Of a stretch of DNA of 64,000 nucleotides, positions 26,970 to 40,119 are shown one piece after another. The notes below the pieces were generated by a model, which was not told where the DNA came from, ran no database searches, and worked only from the letters and a program-made list of their open reading frames with translations. A program made the translations under genes and the position numbers. This stretch comes from Candidatus Korobacter versatilis. GTDB lineage: Bacteria > Acidobacteriota > Terriglobia > Terriglobales > Acidobacteriaceae. The DNA is taken from assembly GCA_016185395.1 (NCBI GenBank), contig JACPNR010000009.1, forward strand, positions 186,001 to 250,000, in the 5' to 3' direction. Each line of letters starts with the position of its first letter. Within the stretch, counting starts at the first letter, position 1.

Positions 26970-27000
26970 TTTAGAATGAGCAACTTATAATTATTCTAAA
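26970..27000. promoter_or_regulatory. AT-rich dyad TTTAGAAT...ATTCTAAA
   Basis: A perfect 8-bp inverted repeat (26970-26977 and 26993-27000) with a 15-nt AT-rich centre, unusual in this GC-rich sequence. It lies between the CorC-type gene start and the receiver-domain remnant, and overlaps the latter's stop. It could be an operator or a weak terminator. Confidence 0.35.
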
Positions 27001-27245
27001 TGGAGTCGCCGACCAGCTCGTCTACCTGGGAGAGAAACTGCTCGGGCCCGTCCTGGCGGGCAATGACCTCGTCCGGACAGCTCTGCGGAGGCAGGTAAAG
27101 GGTGTGATTGGCCAGGAAAGCCACCTTGATGCCCGGGTGAGCAGCCTTCATTTCCTCGCAGAAAGGCAGGCTGGAATCGCCGAACTGCTGGCACCCGGAA
27201 GCCCGCGGGACATGGCCCGAAGGCCGTAGTCCCCGGCGATTTATT
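26996..27245 (-). pseudogene. remnant of a response-regulator receiver domain
   Basis: One minus-strand frame reads CEEMKAAHPGIKVAFLANHT, then PDEVIARQDGPEQFLSQVDE and LVGDSI before TAG at 26996-26998. This resembles the C-terminal half of a CheY-like receiver. No start or phospho-Asp region is found in this frame; the plausible N-terminal ATG region (about 27281) is in another frame, so a frameshift or decay is likely. The 560-bp spacer 26911-27470 holds this, the AT-rich dyad and nothing else recognised. Confidence 0.4.
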
Positions 27246-27470
27246 TCGCTGGTTCATGGCGGCCGGTTTCGCCAAAAACATGAAAATATGGAAGCACTAG
27301 CTCACTTTTGAAGCGCTTCGGGGTCTAAGGGGCATGCGACGGATGGTCGCGGCTCCCCCGCCGGATACCCGGGCCAAACTTTAGGCAAGTTTTCTGGAAC
27401 CGGGGCCGGGGCCGTCCCGTAACCATCAACAGACAATAAGGAACCTGTAGCACTCTCCTGGAGGCAGTCA

Positions 27471-28646
27471 GTGGCGAACGAGAATGGCAAGAAGAAAAAG
27501 TGGTGGAGACGAAAAGTTTTTTTGATCACTGGCTCGATCGTCGTGATCCTGGCCGTGGGTGGAGTCCTGGTGGGATTCACCAAGGGCGGCGGGAAGCTCG
27601 ACCCGACCAAGCTGTCCAAGGTCGAGAAGGGTGACCTCGCGAAGAGCGTGGTCGCCACCGGCAAGATCGAGCCGATAACCAAAGTCGAGATCAAGAGCAA
27701 GGCCAGCGGCATCGTGAAGAAGCTGTTGGTGGATGCGGGCGACAGCGTCAAGATCGGCCAGGTCCTCGCCGAACTGGATAAAGAAGAGATCCAGGCGCGC
27801 GTGAACCAGTCCGAAGCTGCACTCCAGGCCGCCAAGGCCAACGTGGAGCGCGCCAAGGTAGACGCGCTCGGTCCCGACGTTCCGCTCCTGCAGCGCGCCT
27901 ACGAGCGCGCCCAGGGGATGGCCAAGGAGGGCGTGGTCTCGCAGGCCTCGCTTGACGACGCGCAACGGAACTACGAGATCGCCGTCAACAAGCAGAACAT
28001 GGCGAAAGCCTCGCTCACCCAGGCCAAGGCACAGGTGCAGCAGAGCCAGGCCACGCTCGAGCAGTTACAGCAGGAATATCGCAACTCCACCATCGTTTCC
28101 CCAATGGACGGTGTGGTGCTGAACCGCAACGTCGAGATCGGTGACGCGGTCAGCTCCATCCTGGTGCTCGGTTCTTCCGCCACCCTCGTCATGACCGTGG
28201 GCGACACCCGCGAGGTCTACGTCAAGGGCAAGGTGGACGAGTCCGATATCGGCAAGGTCTACATGGGCCAGCCGGCGCGCATCAAGGTGGAATCGTTCAA
28301 AGACAAGACCTTCAACGGCAAAGTGACGAAGATCTCGCCCATGGGCGCGGAGAAAGACAACGTCACCACCTTCGAAGTTCGCGTCTCCATCGACAACGCC
28401 AAGGGCGAGCTCAAGGCGGCGATGACGGCCAACGCAGAGATCATCCTCGAAGAGCACAAGGCAGTGCTGATGATCCCCGAGGGCGCCATCATCTACGACA
28501 AAGACAAGAAGGCTTCGGTCGAGATCGTCGACGCGAAGGCCGACGGCGGCAAGAAGAAGGCCCCCATCGAGATCGGGATCTCGAACGGAGCCAAGACCGA
28601 GGTCTTGAAAGGCCTGAAGGAAGGCGACCAGGTCGTTCTCCAATAG
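27471..28646 (+). CDS. HlyD/MacA-like periplasmic adaptor subunit
   Basis: A 391-residue membrane-fusion protein. An N-terminal membrane anchor (about 17-37) is followed by a lipoyl-like half, a long coiled-coil hairpin (about 95-200, rich in Ala/Gln/Lys), the second lipoyl half (STIVSPMDGVVLNRNVEIGD) and a beta-barrel domain. It would link an inner-membrane MacB-type transporter to an outer-membrane channel. GTG 27471 has GGAGG six bases upstream. It heads the operon with two MacB-type permeases. Confidence 0.9.
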   Translation: MANENGKKKKWWRRKVFLITGSIVVILAVGGVLVGFTKGGGKLDPTKLSKVEKGDLAKSVVATGKIEPITKVEIKSKASGIVKKLLVDAGDSVKIGQVLAELDKEEIQARVNQSEAALQAAKANVERAKVDALGPDVPLLQRAYERAQGMAKEGVVSQASLDDAQRNYEIAVNKQNMAKASLTQAKAQVQQSQATLEQLQQEYRNSTIVSPMDGVVLNRNVEIGDAVSSILVLGSSATLVMTVGDTREVYVKGKVDESDIGKVYMGQPARIKVESFKDKTFNGKVTKISPMGAEKDNVTTFEVRVSIDNAKGELKAAMTANAEIILEEHKAVLMIPEGAIIYDKDKKASVEIVDAKADGGKKKAPIEIGISNGAKTEVLKGLKEGDQVVLQ

Positions 28647-28651
28647 GTAGC

Positions 28652-28762
28652 GCGGGGCTTTAGCCCTGCACGCCTGTGGGACGCGCAAGCGTCCCACATA
28701 CCAAGCAGCTCGCCAGGCTGCTTCCTCCAACGGCCGGAGGGCGACCATCGCCCTCCGGCCGT
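28652..28762. repeat. array of four hairpins between adaptor and permease genes
   Basis: Four inverted repeats follow each other: GCGGGGCTTTAGCCCTGC; TGTGGGACGC-GCAA-GCGTCCCACA (28675-28698, 10-bp stem with a GNRA-type loop); AAGCAGC/GCTGCTT (28703-28723); and a perfect 15-bp stem with a 3-nt loop at 28730-28762. No T-run follows the last, so these are RNA-structure or repeat elements rather than a standard terminator. Confidence 0.7.
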
Positions 28763-28861
28763 TTCACATGCGCCGCGCGCTCTTTGCGCAGAACGCGCGC
28801 GAACGCTAACCGTCATGGGCCCCACAAGTCCAAAGGCTCAGCGAGTTTCTCTGGTACCGCA

Positions 28862-30118
28862 ATGAGCTTTCGAGAAGTCCTCAAGCAAACGCTGGCCACG
28901 CTGCGCGCTCACAAGCTGCGCAGCTTCCTCACCATGTTCGGCATCGTTTGGGGCATCGCCTCGGTCATCCTGCTGGTGGGGCTCGGCAAGGGTTTCTCCA
29001 AGGACCAGAAGGAGCGCATGAAGTCGCTCGGCACCGACGTTGCCATCATCTGGGGCGGCCGGACGAGCGCGCAGGCAGGCGGCCTCGCCGCTGGCCGCGA
29101 GATACGCCTCTCCGTCGACGACGCCATCGCCATCAAGCAAGAGTGTTACCTCATCAAGACCGTCAGTCCCGAGCTGCGCCGCGCCGTTCCGGAGACCAGC
29201 CAGTGGAACTCGGCGAACCGCTCGGTGCGCGGCGTCTGGCCCGAGTTCCAGCGCTTCCGCTCGCTCAAGGTCGAGGAAGGCCGCCTCATGGTCGAGGAAG
29301 ACCAGGCGCAGTCACGCCGCGTCGTCCTGCTCGGCTTCGAGGCGCGGCAGCAGCTCTATCCCGGCAAGGCGGCCATCGGCGAGACGCTCGTCATGAACGG
29401 ACTTCCCTACACCGTCATCGGCGTGCTCGAGCGCAAGAAGCAGAACTCCAGCTACGGTTCCGGTCCGGACAACACGCAGCTCTTCGTTCCCTACGCCTCC
29501 ATGGCGCGCGACTTCCCTCCCCGGGAGCGGCCCGGCATCTTCAAAGGATGGGTCAACAATCTCGTCATCGAGGTCGCCGATCCCGACACGCACGAGGAAG
29601 CCGTGGCGCAGGTCTATCGCGTGCTCGGCCGCCGCCACCACTTCGACCCGCAGGATGAAGACGCGCTCTTCGTCTGGGACACCATGCGCGGCGCCAAGAT
29701 GGTCGCGCGCATCTTCGAGATCATGACCATGTTCTTCGGCGCCATGGCCATCATGACGCTCTGCCTCGGCGGCATCGGCGTGATGAACATCATGCTCGTC
29801 TCCGTCACCGAGCGTACCCGCGAGATCGGCGTGCGCAAGGCCATCGGCGCCACCCGCAAAGACATCCTGCGGCAGTTCTTCTCGGAAGCCGTGGTCATCA
29901 CCGTGCTCAGCGGCGTCCTGGGACTCATCGTCGGCGTCGGCATCTGCGTGCTGCTCGACGTCGCGCCCAAGCCGGAGTTCATCCCCACGCCGGTCGTCTC
30001 CACCGTCTCCATCGTCGGCTCGCTGCTCACCCTCGGCCTCATCACCGTGCTCGCGGGCATGTACCCGGCGCGCCGCGCCGCGGAGATGGAGCCGGTGGAA
30101 TCACTGCGCTATGAATAA
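28862..30118 (+). CDS. MacB-type ABC transporter permease
   Basis: A 418-residue FtsX/MacB-family permease: first membrane segment at about 21-45 (LRSFLTMFGIVWGIASVILL), a periplasmic domain of about 240 residues, and three C-terminal membrane segments beginning near GGIGVMNIMLVSVTERTREI. The family's ATP-binding domain is absent and no separate ATPase gene lies in the operon. ATG 28862 starts the homologous region; the SD is weak. Its paralogue lies 1.2 kb downstream. Confidence 0.9.
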   Translation: MSFREVLKQTLATLRAHKLRSFLTMFGIVWGIASVILLVGLGKGFSKDQKERMKSLGTDVAIIWGGRTSAQAGGLAAGREIRLSVDDAIAIKQECYLIKTVSPELRRAVPETSQWNSANRSVRGVWPEFQRFRSLKVEEGRLMVEEDQAQSRRVVLLGFEARQQLYPGKAAIGETLVMNGLPYTVIGVLERKKQNSSYGSGPDNTQLFVPYASMARDFPPRERPGIFKGWVNNLVIEVADPDTHEEAVAQVYRVLGRRHHFDPQDEDALFVWDTMRGAKMVARIFEIMTMFFGAMAIMTLCLGGIGVMNIMLVSVTERTREIGVRKAIGATRKDILRQFFSEAVVITVLSGVLGLIVGVGICVLLDVAPKPEFIPTPVVSTVSIVGSLLTLGLITVLAGMYPARRAAEMEPVESLRYE

Positions 30119-30174
30119 GCACTATCGAAATCAGCCCCAGAACGTCTGAACCATCAGGAATCAAGGAGGACCAC

Positions 30175-31161
30175 ATGAAACAGCTCAGACTCACCACCTT
30201 CGCCCTGCTCGCCGCCGCGGCCCTGCCCCTCGCGATGCCGGCGCAGGCGAACGCTTCCGCGCAAGGTTCGTTCAGCCGCTCGCTCAAAGTCGGCGCGGGC
30301 GACGTGGACCTCAGCGTCAAGACCGGTTCCGGGAACATCACCGTCCGCGCCGGCTCGGGCGATACCGTCGAGGTGCACGCCCGCATCCATGCGAACAGCA
30401 GTTGGAGCGGCCTGAGCGCGGAGGAAAAGGTGCGGCGCATCGAGGCCAACCCACCCATCGAGCAGACCGGGAACAGCATCCGCATCGGACGCATCGAAGA
30501 CCGCGACCTGCGCCAGAACGTCTCCATCGCCTACGAGATCACCACGCCGGCGCGCACGCACCTCGCGAGCGAGACCGGCTCCGGCGACCAGCACGTCGAC
30601 GGCATGCAAGCCGGCATCCGCGCGCAGACCGGCTCCGGCAATCTCACGCTCTCCAACATCACCGGCGAGGTCCGCGGCGAATCCGGCTCCGGCGACATCG
30701 AACTCACCAACGCCAACGGACGCATGTACATCGCCACCGGCAGCGGCAATCTCCGCACCAGCAACGTTGCCGGCAGCTTCGTCGGCTCGAGCGGCTCGGG
30801 CGACATCCGTCTCGACCAGACCGGCGCCGGGGACGTGAAGGTCGAGACCGGCAGCGGCAACGTGGTCGCCAGGGGAGTCAACGGACCCCTGAGCGTCGCC
30901 ACTGGCTCCGGCGACGTCGAGATCAGCGGCCAGCAAAAAGGTGACTGGACGTTGAGCGCGGGCTCGGGGAACGTGCGCGTGCATCTCAGCGGTGAACCGT
31001 CGTTCGACCTCGACGCGCACACTTCCAGCGGCGAGATCGACGTGAATTTCCCCGTCACCATCCAGGGCAGCTTCCGCAAGAACGAATTGCGCGGCAAGGT
31101 GCGCAACGGCGGCAGCCTGGTGCGCGTCCGCACCGGCTCGGGCGACATAGAATTTCAATAA
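30175..31161 (+). CDS. secreted DUF4097 beta-repeat protein
   Basis: A 328-residue exported protein: signal peptide (about 1-27, cleavage near ANA-SA), then a beta-solenoid-like region with at least ten TGSGN/SGSGD-type turns (for example TGSGNITVRAGSGDTVEV), spaced about 16-20 residues. AAGGAGG lies before ATG 30175. It sits between two MacB-type permease genes, so it may be an extracytoplasmic partner or cargo-related protein of that transporter. Its activity is unknown. Confidence 0.85.
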   Translation: MKQLRLTTFALLAAAALPLAMPAQANASAQGSFSRSLKVGAGDVDLSVKTGSGNITVRAGSGDTVEVHARIHANSSWSGLSAEEKVRRIEANPPIEQTGNSIRIGRIEDRDLRQNVSIAYEITTPARTHLASETGSGDQHVDGMQAGIRAQTGSGNLTLSNITGEVRGESGSGDIELTNANGRMYIATGSGNLRTSNVAGSFVGSSGSGDIRLDQTGAGDVKVETGSGNVVARGVNGPLSVATGSGDVEISGQQKGDWTLSAGSGNVRVHLSGEPSFDLDAHTSSGEIDVNFPVTIQGSFRKNELRGKVRNGGSLVRVRTGSGDIEFQ

Positions 31162-31240
31162 GAACGCGATCCGCAGTTGGCAATCAGCAGTTAGCGGACA
31201 ATCGACCAAGTGGACGAAGCAAACCACGGACTCCCGCGAA

Positions 31241-31310
31241 TGCTAATTGCTGATTGCTGATTGCTGATTGCTGATTGCTGATTGCTGACTGCTGATTGCT
31301 GATTGCTGAT
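31241..31310. repeat. ten-unit TGCTGAT heptamer tract
   Basis: Ten head-to-tail 7-nt units: one TGCTAAT, eight TGCTGAT and one TGCTGAC. The tract ends seven bases before the ATG of the next permease gene. A reverse-complementary segment (GCAATCAGCAGTTAGC) lies upstream at about 31179-31194, so the region can fold. Confidence 0.9.
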
Positions 31311-31317
31311 TGCGATC

Positions 31318-32580
31318 ATGTTCTTCTTCTTCAAAGAGATCGTGGTGCAGGGCTGGCAGTCGCTGCTGCGCAACCGCATGCGCTCGCTGCTCACCATGCT
31401 CGGCATCGTCTGGGGACTCACCTCGGTCGTCCTGCTGCTCGGCTACGGCGAGGGCCTCGGCAAGGAGATCATCGTCGCCGACCAGGGCATCGGCAACGCG
31501 GTCATCCATCTCTGGGGCGGACAGACCAGCATGCAGGCCGGCGGACAGCGCGCCGGCAAACGTGTCCGCTTCAAGTACGAAGACATCGACGCCATTCGCG
31601 ACGAAGTCCCATCGGTGAAAGCCGTGAGCGCCGAAGCCGACGACACGGTCGGATTCAAAGTCGGCTCGCGCGTGGTGTCGAATACCGTCAAGGCCATCGA
31701 TCTTCCCTACGGCCCCATGCGCCGGCTCGACATCGAAGAAGGCCGCTATTTCAACGAGGCGGACTACGTGGAGCATCGACACGTCATGGTCCTCGGCCCC
31801 GACGCGGCGAAGAAGATCTTCGGCACCCAGCCCGCGCTCGGCCTCACCGCCACCGTCCAGGGACAGACCTTCGAGGTCATCGGCATCCTGCGCCGCAAGA
31901 TCCAGGATTCCTCGAACAACTGCCAGGACAACAGTTGCGTCTTCATGCCTTACGCGACCGTGCGCGACCTGCTCGACATGCACGATCCTGACATGATCCT
32001 CTTCCAGCCCGTCGACCGCACCCAGAACAAGCAAACGCTGCTGGCCGTCCGCACCGTGCTCGGCCGCATCCACGGCTTCGATCCGAAAGATGAAAAAGCC
32101 GTGCCCGACTGGGACACCATCGAGAACTCGCAAGAGATGCGTAACTTCACCCTCGGCCTCGACGTTCTCCTCGGGCTGATCGGCGCGCTCACCCTCGGCG
32201 TCGGCGGCGTGGGCGTGATGAACATCATGCTCGTCTCCGTCACCGAGCGCACCCGCGAGATCGGACTGCGCAAAGCGCTAGGCGCGCGCCCGCGCCAGAT
32301 CCTCTTCCAGTTCCTGGTGGAAGCCCTGGTGCTCACCTTCCTCGGCGGCGTCGTCGGCATGCTCGTCGCCACCGCGCTCGCCTACGCCATCCCGCCCATG
32401 CCGCTCTACAGCGACTTGTACAAGACGGCGAACAGCGAGGGTGACATTCTGCTGCGGCCCTCCGTCATGGTCATGACGGTGTCCTTCATCGTGCTCGCGC
32501 TCGTCGGCATCACCTCCGGGTTCTGGCCCGCGCTCAAGGCCGCGAAGATGAACCCCATCGAAGCGCTCCGCTACGAGTAG
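31318..32580 (+). CDS. MacB-type ABC transporter permease, second copy
   Basis: A 420-residue paralogue of the permease at 28862, with the same plan: first membrane segment (MRSLLTMLGIVWGLTSVVLL), large periplasmic domain, and three C-terminal segments starting at GGVGVMNIMLVSVTERTREI. The periplasmic domain is the variable part and carries two Cys (NNCQDNSC) that could form a disulfide. ATG 31318 follows a heptamer tract and has no SD. The two copies probably form a heterodimer; the ATPase is not encoded locally. Confidence 0.9.
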   Translation: MFFFFKEIVVQGWQSLLRNRMRSLLTMLGIVWGLTSVVLLLGYGEGLGKEIIVADQGIGNAVIHLWGGQTSMQAGGQRAGKRVRFKYEDIDAIRDEVPSVKAVSAEADDTVGFKVGSRVVSNTVKAIDLPYGPMRRLDIEEGRYFNEADYVEHRHVMVLGPDAAKKIFGTQPALGLTATVQGQTFEVIGILRRKIQDSSNNCQDNSCVFMPYATVRDLLDMHDPDMILFQPVDRTQNKQTLLAVRTVLGRIHGFDPKDEKAVPDWDTIENSQEMRNFTLGLDVLLGLIGALTLGVGGVGVMNIMLVSVTERTREIGLRKALGARPRQILFQFLVEALVLTFLGGVVGMLVATALAYAIPPMPLYSDLYKTANSEGDILLRPSVMVMTVSFIVLALVGITSGFWPALKAAKMNPIEALRYE

Positions 32581-32593
32581 GACACTCTCAATG

Positions 32594-32635
32594 AGATTGT
32601 CATTCCGAGGAGCGTAGCGACGAGGAATCTGCTTT
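32594..32635. repeat. GAGCGTAGCGACGAGGAATC interspersed element
   Basis: A single copy of a TCATTCCGAGGAGCGTAGCG-type element lies in the spacer before the kinase gene. Similar GCGTAGCGAGCG text occurs in the cdsA-dxr spacer. Confidence 0.45.
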
Positions 32636-32667
32636 CTCCTCGCCGGGGACTTCCCGCGCACCTGCGC

Positions 32668-32673
32668 TATAAT
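32668..32673 (+). promoter_or_regulatory. -10 element TATAAT of the kinase gene
   Basis: A perfect TATAAT lies 26 bp before the TTG start at 32700, with GGAGA at 32691 as ribosome-binding site. No good -35 is seen. Confidence 0.45.
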
Positions 32674-32699
32674 CCCCGCACTTCCCCAGCGGAGACCCT

Positions 32700-35294
<2,595 letters not shown>

Positions 35295-35827
35295 CGCCGG
35301 CTCGCGGGCGAATGGGAACGCCGGCGCCCCGCCGGCTGGCGCGGCGGCATCCTGCCGCCGCTCCGCCCCTCAACCGTGGGAGCGAAAGTGTCCGCAGCGA
35401 AATCTTGTCAAGTCCCAGTTTCTTCCGAATTCACGCTAACCCGCTCCATCCATTCCAAATAGGGTTTCCCGATGAATGGCCCGATTGCCCCACCCGTTCT
35501 GTCATACTGAATGTGGCGAAGTGTGTCTACACCCAGCCAGTAGCTTAGTTCTTTCAAATCAAGTTGAGCCGTCTTGCGGGCGTCCGAGCCCGCAGGCGAG
35601 ATCCCGAGCCCGCCGCGGCGGGCGAGGGAACTCTATCGCCTCAAAGCCCTGAGGAATGGGAGGTAAGTCACAACCGCTCAAGACTTTGCCCCTACATCGG
35701 GTTCTCTAAAAGACTTAGGGGAGGGCCCTCGCTAAACCTCTCATTCTCAAAGACCGCTGATAGGGGAGGGGGAGGGGGGTAGTATCCCGATCGGGGTCGA
35801 GGTGAGAGCCAAGGATGGGCAAACGCC
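35295..35827. other. 533-bp non-coding spacer with repeats
   Basis: It opens with a REP-like element (GCGCCGGCTCGCGG...CGCCGGCGCCCC) overlapping the kinase stop, then a region with no recognisable gene, the 21-nt palindromic repeat at 35605-35625 shared with 14487-14507, and two G-rich runs (35718-35725, 35763-35779). Frames here are short and look non-coding. No convincing terminator T-run is visible. Confidence 0.6.
35763..35779 (+). other. G-rich run with quadruplex potential
   Basis: GGGGAGGGGGAGGGGGG lies about 50 bp past the stop of the leftward HExxH gene, and GGGGAGGG precedes it at 35718. Four G-tracts of at least three are available. Confidence 0.5.
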
Positions 35828-37123
35828 CTACGGCAGACGCAGCACGACCGTTGTGCCTGTGGTGGTCACGCTCGCGCCGGTGAAGCTTCCCTTCGCGCCG
35901 GGCGCGGCGATGGTCAGCTTGCCGTCTTTTTCATGGATGGTCGGCGGCGCGGCGAGGCCGGTGATGATGAACCGCTTCGCGCCGTTGAACAGCGGATGCG
36001 GCCCCACGCCCTCGGTGAGCGAGGCGTGGTCGAGCGCCTCCATCACGCCCGCACCGTTGCCCATCTTCGCCCAGCGCGTGTGCAGGATGTTGTTGTCGCC
36101 GAGATTGGAGACGTTCCACGGATCGAACCCCTGCGGCCACAGCGGCTCCTTGCCGGCCACGATCTCGATGCGCCAGCCGGGAGCGGAGAGGAAGTCGCGT
36201 TTGCGCTGTTGACGACTCGCGACCAGCCGTCGAACGTCTTCCTCTGCTTGACGGACATCAGGCGAATCATGTTCGAGGAATAGCGAGCCGCAGTCTTCCT
36301 TGATGGACTCGTCGAGTAGTACGTCAAGTGGTTTACCATCCATCGCCTCCTTCCAATCGCGACCGCTGCGATCAAGCAGGATTGCAAGGGCCTGCCCGGT
36401 GGCGTAAGCGCGCTGGCGAATTTGTTCAACGGGGAAGTCGGCGTTGGTGAGTGCGTAAGGCCGCCCAATCGACTTGTACTCGAGGTATTGCGCGAGACCC
36501 TCGTTCAGCTCGATCCCACGCTCGTAAGCGACCGCGTCAGCAGTCATCTTTGCGAACCTCTGCTTGCGGACATCAAGGGGCCAGATTGCCGCGCACATTG
36601 CCTGCGGATCAGATTTCGTATTCAGTGCAGCCAGCAGCTCAGTAGTCTCCACCCTTCGCACCGCGAGAAGCTCCGCATCCTCGAATGGATAGGTGAACAG
36701 CTCGGCCTCGTTCGCCGCCCACTTCGGGTGCGCCTGCTTCTCGTATACATGGAACGTCTCGTGGATGAGCAGCGCTGCCTGTTCCCGCACCGTCGCTTTC
36801 GACTTCGAGAGGTCTGCCGTTGCCGTGGGGACGGCGTTCAGCTCCGTGCCTGTGTTCGCGCGGACGGAGTCGTGCTGTCCGGCGAAGACAACGACGCCGG
36901 GCGCGCCCGCAAGTGGCGTGAAACCCTCCGGCGGCTTCGGATGGTGGTACAGGTAGGTGTTCGTACCGTCGAAGACCTCGACGGCGGTCTTGGTGGGCTC
37001 GAACCCCGGCCACAACGGCGGGGCGCCGATGCGGTCGAACTCGTGGAAGACCTCGACGACGTGAGGCGTTTGCGCGACCGCAGTTGTGGCTAACAGAAGG
37101 ACGACGGCGAGGACGTTTCGCAT
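35828..37123 (-). CDS. secreted putative zinc metallopeptidase (HExxH)
   Basis: A 431-residue exported protein: signal peptide MRNVLAVVLLLATTAVAQ, then about 410 residues. LLIHETFHVYEKQ holds an HExxH motif and ELNEGLAQYLEY, about 85 residues later, could give the third zinc ligand Glu, a gluzincin-like arrangement. The C-terminal 80 residues form a separate small beta domain. No known family is recognised. ATG 37123 starts the signal peptide; ATG 37144 is an alternative and neither has an SD. Confidence 0.65.
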   Translation of the reverse strand: MRNVLAVVLLLATTAVAQTPHVVEVFHEFDRIGAPPLWPGFEPTKTAVEVFDGTNTYLYHHPKPPEGFTPLAGAPGVVVFAGQHDSVRANTGTELNAVPTATADLSKSKATVREQAALLIHETFHVYEKQAHPKWAANEAELFTYPFEDAELLAVRRVETTELLAALNTKSDPQAMCAAIWPLDVRKQRFAKMTADAVAYERGIELNEGLAQYLEYKSIGRPYALTNADFPVEQIRQRAYATGQALAILLDRSGRDWKEAMDGKPLDVLLDESIKEDCGSLFLEHDSPDVRQAEEDVRRLVASRQQRKRDFLSAPGWRIEIVAGKEPLWPQGFDPWNVSNLGDNNILHTRWAKMGNGAGVMEALDHASLTEGVGPHPLFNGAKRFIITGLAAPPTIHEKDGKLTIAAPGAKGSFTGASVTTTGTTVVLRLP

Positions 37124-37317
37124 GGGGGGTCTGACGCTTGCCATGCTAAGTAGTTAGCACGGGTTGGGCAAGGGCGGTGCCGCCCCTACGCGCTCAGGGT
37201 CATTCTTATGCTGACCCAGCCCTTCCGGGTTGAGCTATCGGCGTCCCCCGCTTTGCGGGCTCGTCCTTTGGCGATGCGGCGTGCTCCGGCTTGGTCGAGA
37301 CAGGGCCGGGGCGTGGT

Positions 37318-37347
37318 TTGACCCTGATTTTTGGCGCGTGGTATAAA
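37318..37347 (+). promoter_or_regulatory. promoter of the pyrophosphatase gene
   Basis: TTGACC (37318-37323), an 18-bp spacer and TATAAA (37342-37347). The expected start near 37354 leaves a leader of about 160 nt before ATG 37515. The rest of the spacer 37124-37317 holds a GGGCGGTGCCGCCCC hairpin and nothing else recognised. Confidence 0.65.
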
Positions 37348-37459
37348 AGTCAGTTGCATCGGCGTGTCTGTGACGCGCTGGTGTGAACGGGAGCGCGGCC
37401 AAGCCTCGACTTTCACTGTCCTTCATCCGGACAACCTGGTGGAAGCGCGACTCCGAACC

Positions 37460-37477
37460 GTCCCGCCACGGCGGGAC
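37460..37477 (+). promoter_or_regulatory. hairpin in the pyrophosphatase leader
   Basis: GTCCCGCC-AC-GGCGGGAC, an 8-bp inverted repeat 38 bp before the start codon and within the long leader. GGAGG lies beyond it, seven bases from the ATG. Confidence 0.4.
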
Positions 37478-37514
37478 GCGTGACGATCCCAAACGTCTTT
37501 TCGGAGGCATCACC

Positions 37515-40052
<2,538 letters not shown>

Positions 40053-40070
40053 GAACCTCGGAAACAGGAA

Positions 40071-40098
40071 CGCCGTCCCGATGGGGCGGCGTTTTTTG
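40071..40098 (+). terminator. intrinsic terminator of hppA
   Basis: Stem ACGCCGTCCC / GGGGCGGCGT with a GAT loop, followed directly by TTTTTT. It lies 19 bp after the hppA stop and before the end of the convergent small gene. Confidence 0.9.
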
Positions 40099-40119
40099 TT
40101 GTGCGGCGAAACGGCAGCC

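Noticed and set aside
25537-26979. 480-codon plus-strand frame across the CorC-type gene
   Set aside because: His/Arg-rich antisense shadow; the CNNM, CBS and CorC domains are on the minus strand.
27001-27281. 96-residue minus-strand protein starting MFLAKPAAMNQRN
   Set aside because: Another frame of the same strand carries receiver-like sequence, so this frame is better explained as part of a decayed gene.
31241-31310. CRISPR-like array
   Set aside because: Units are contiguous 7-mers without spacers, and no cas gene is present.
35564-35782. 72-residue plus-strand protein ending in poly-Gly
   Set aside because: It is formed by a palindromic repeat and G-runs and has no coding signature or SD.
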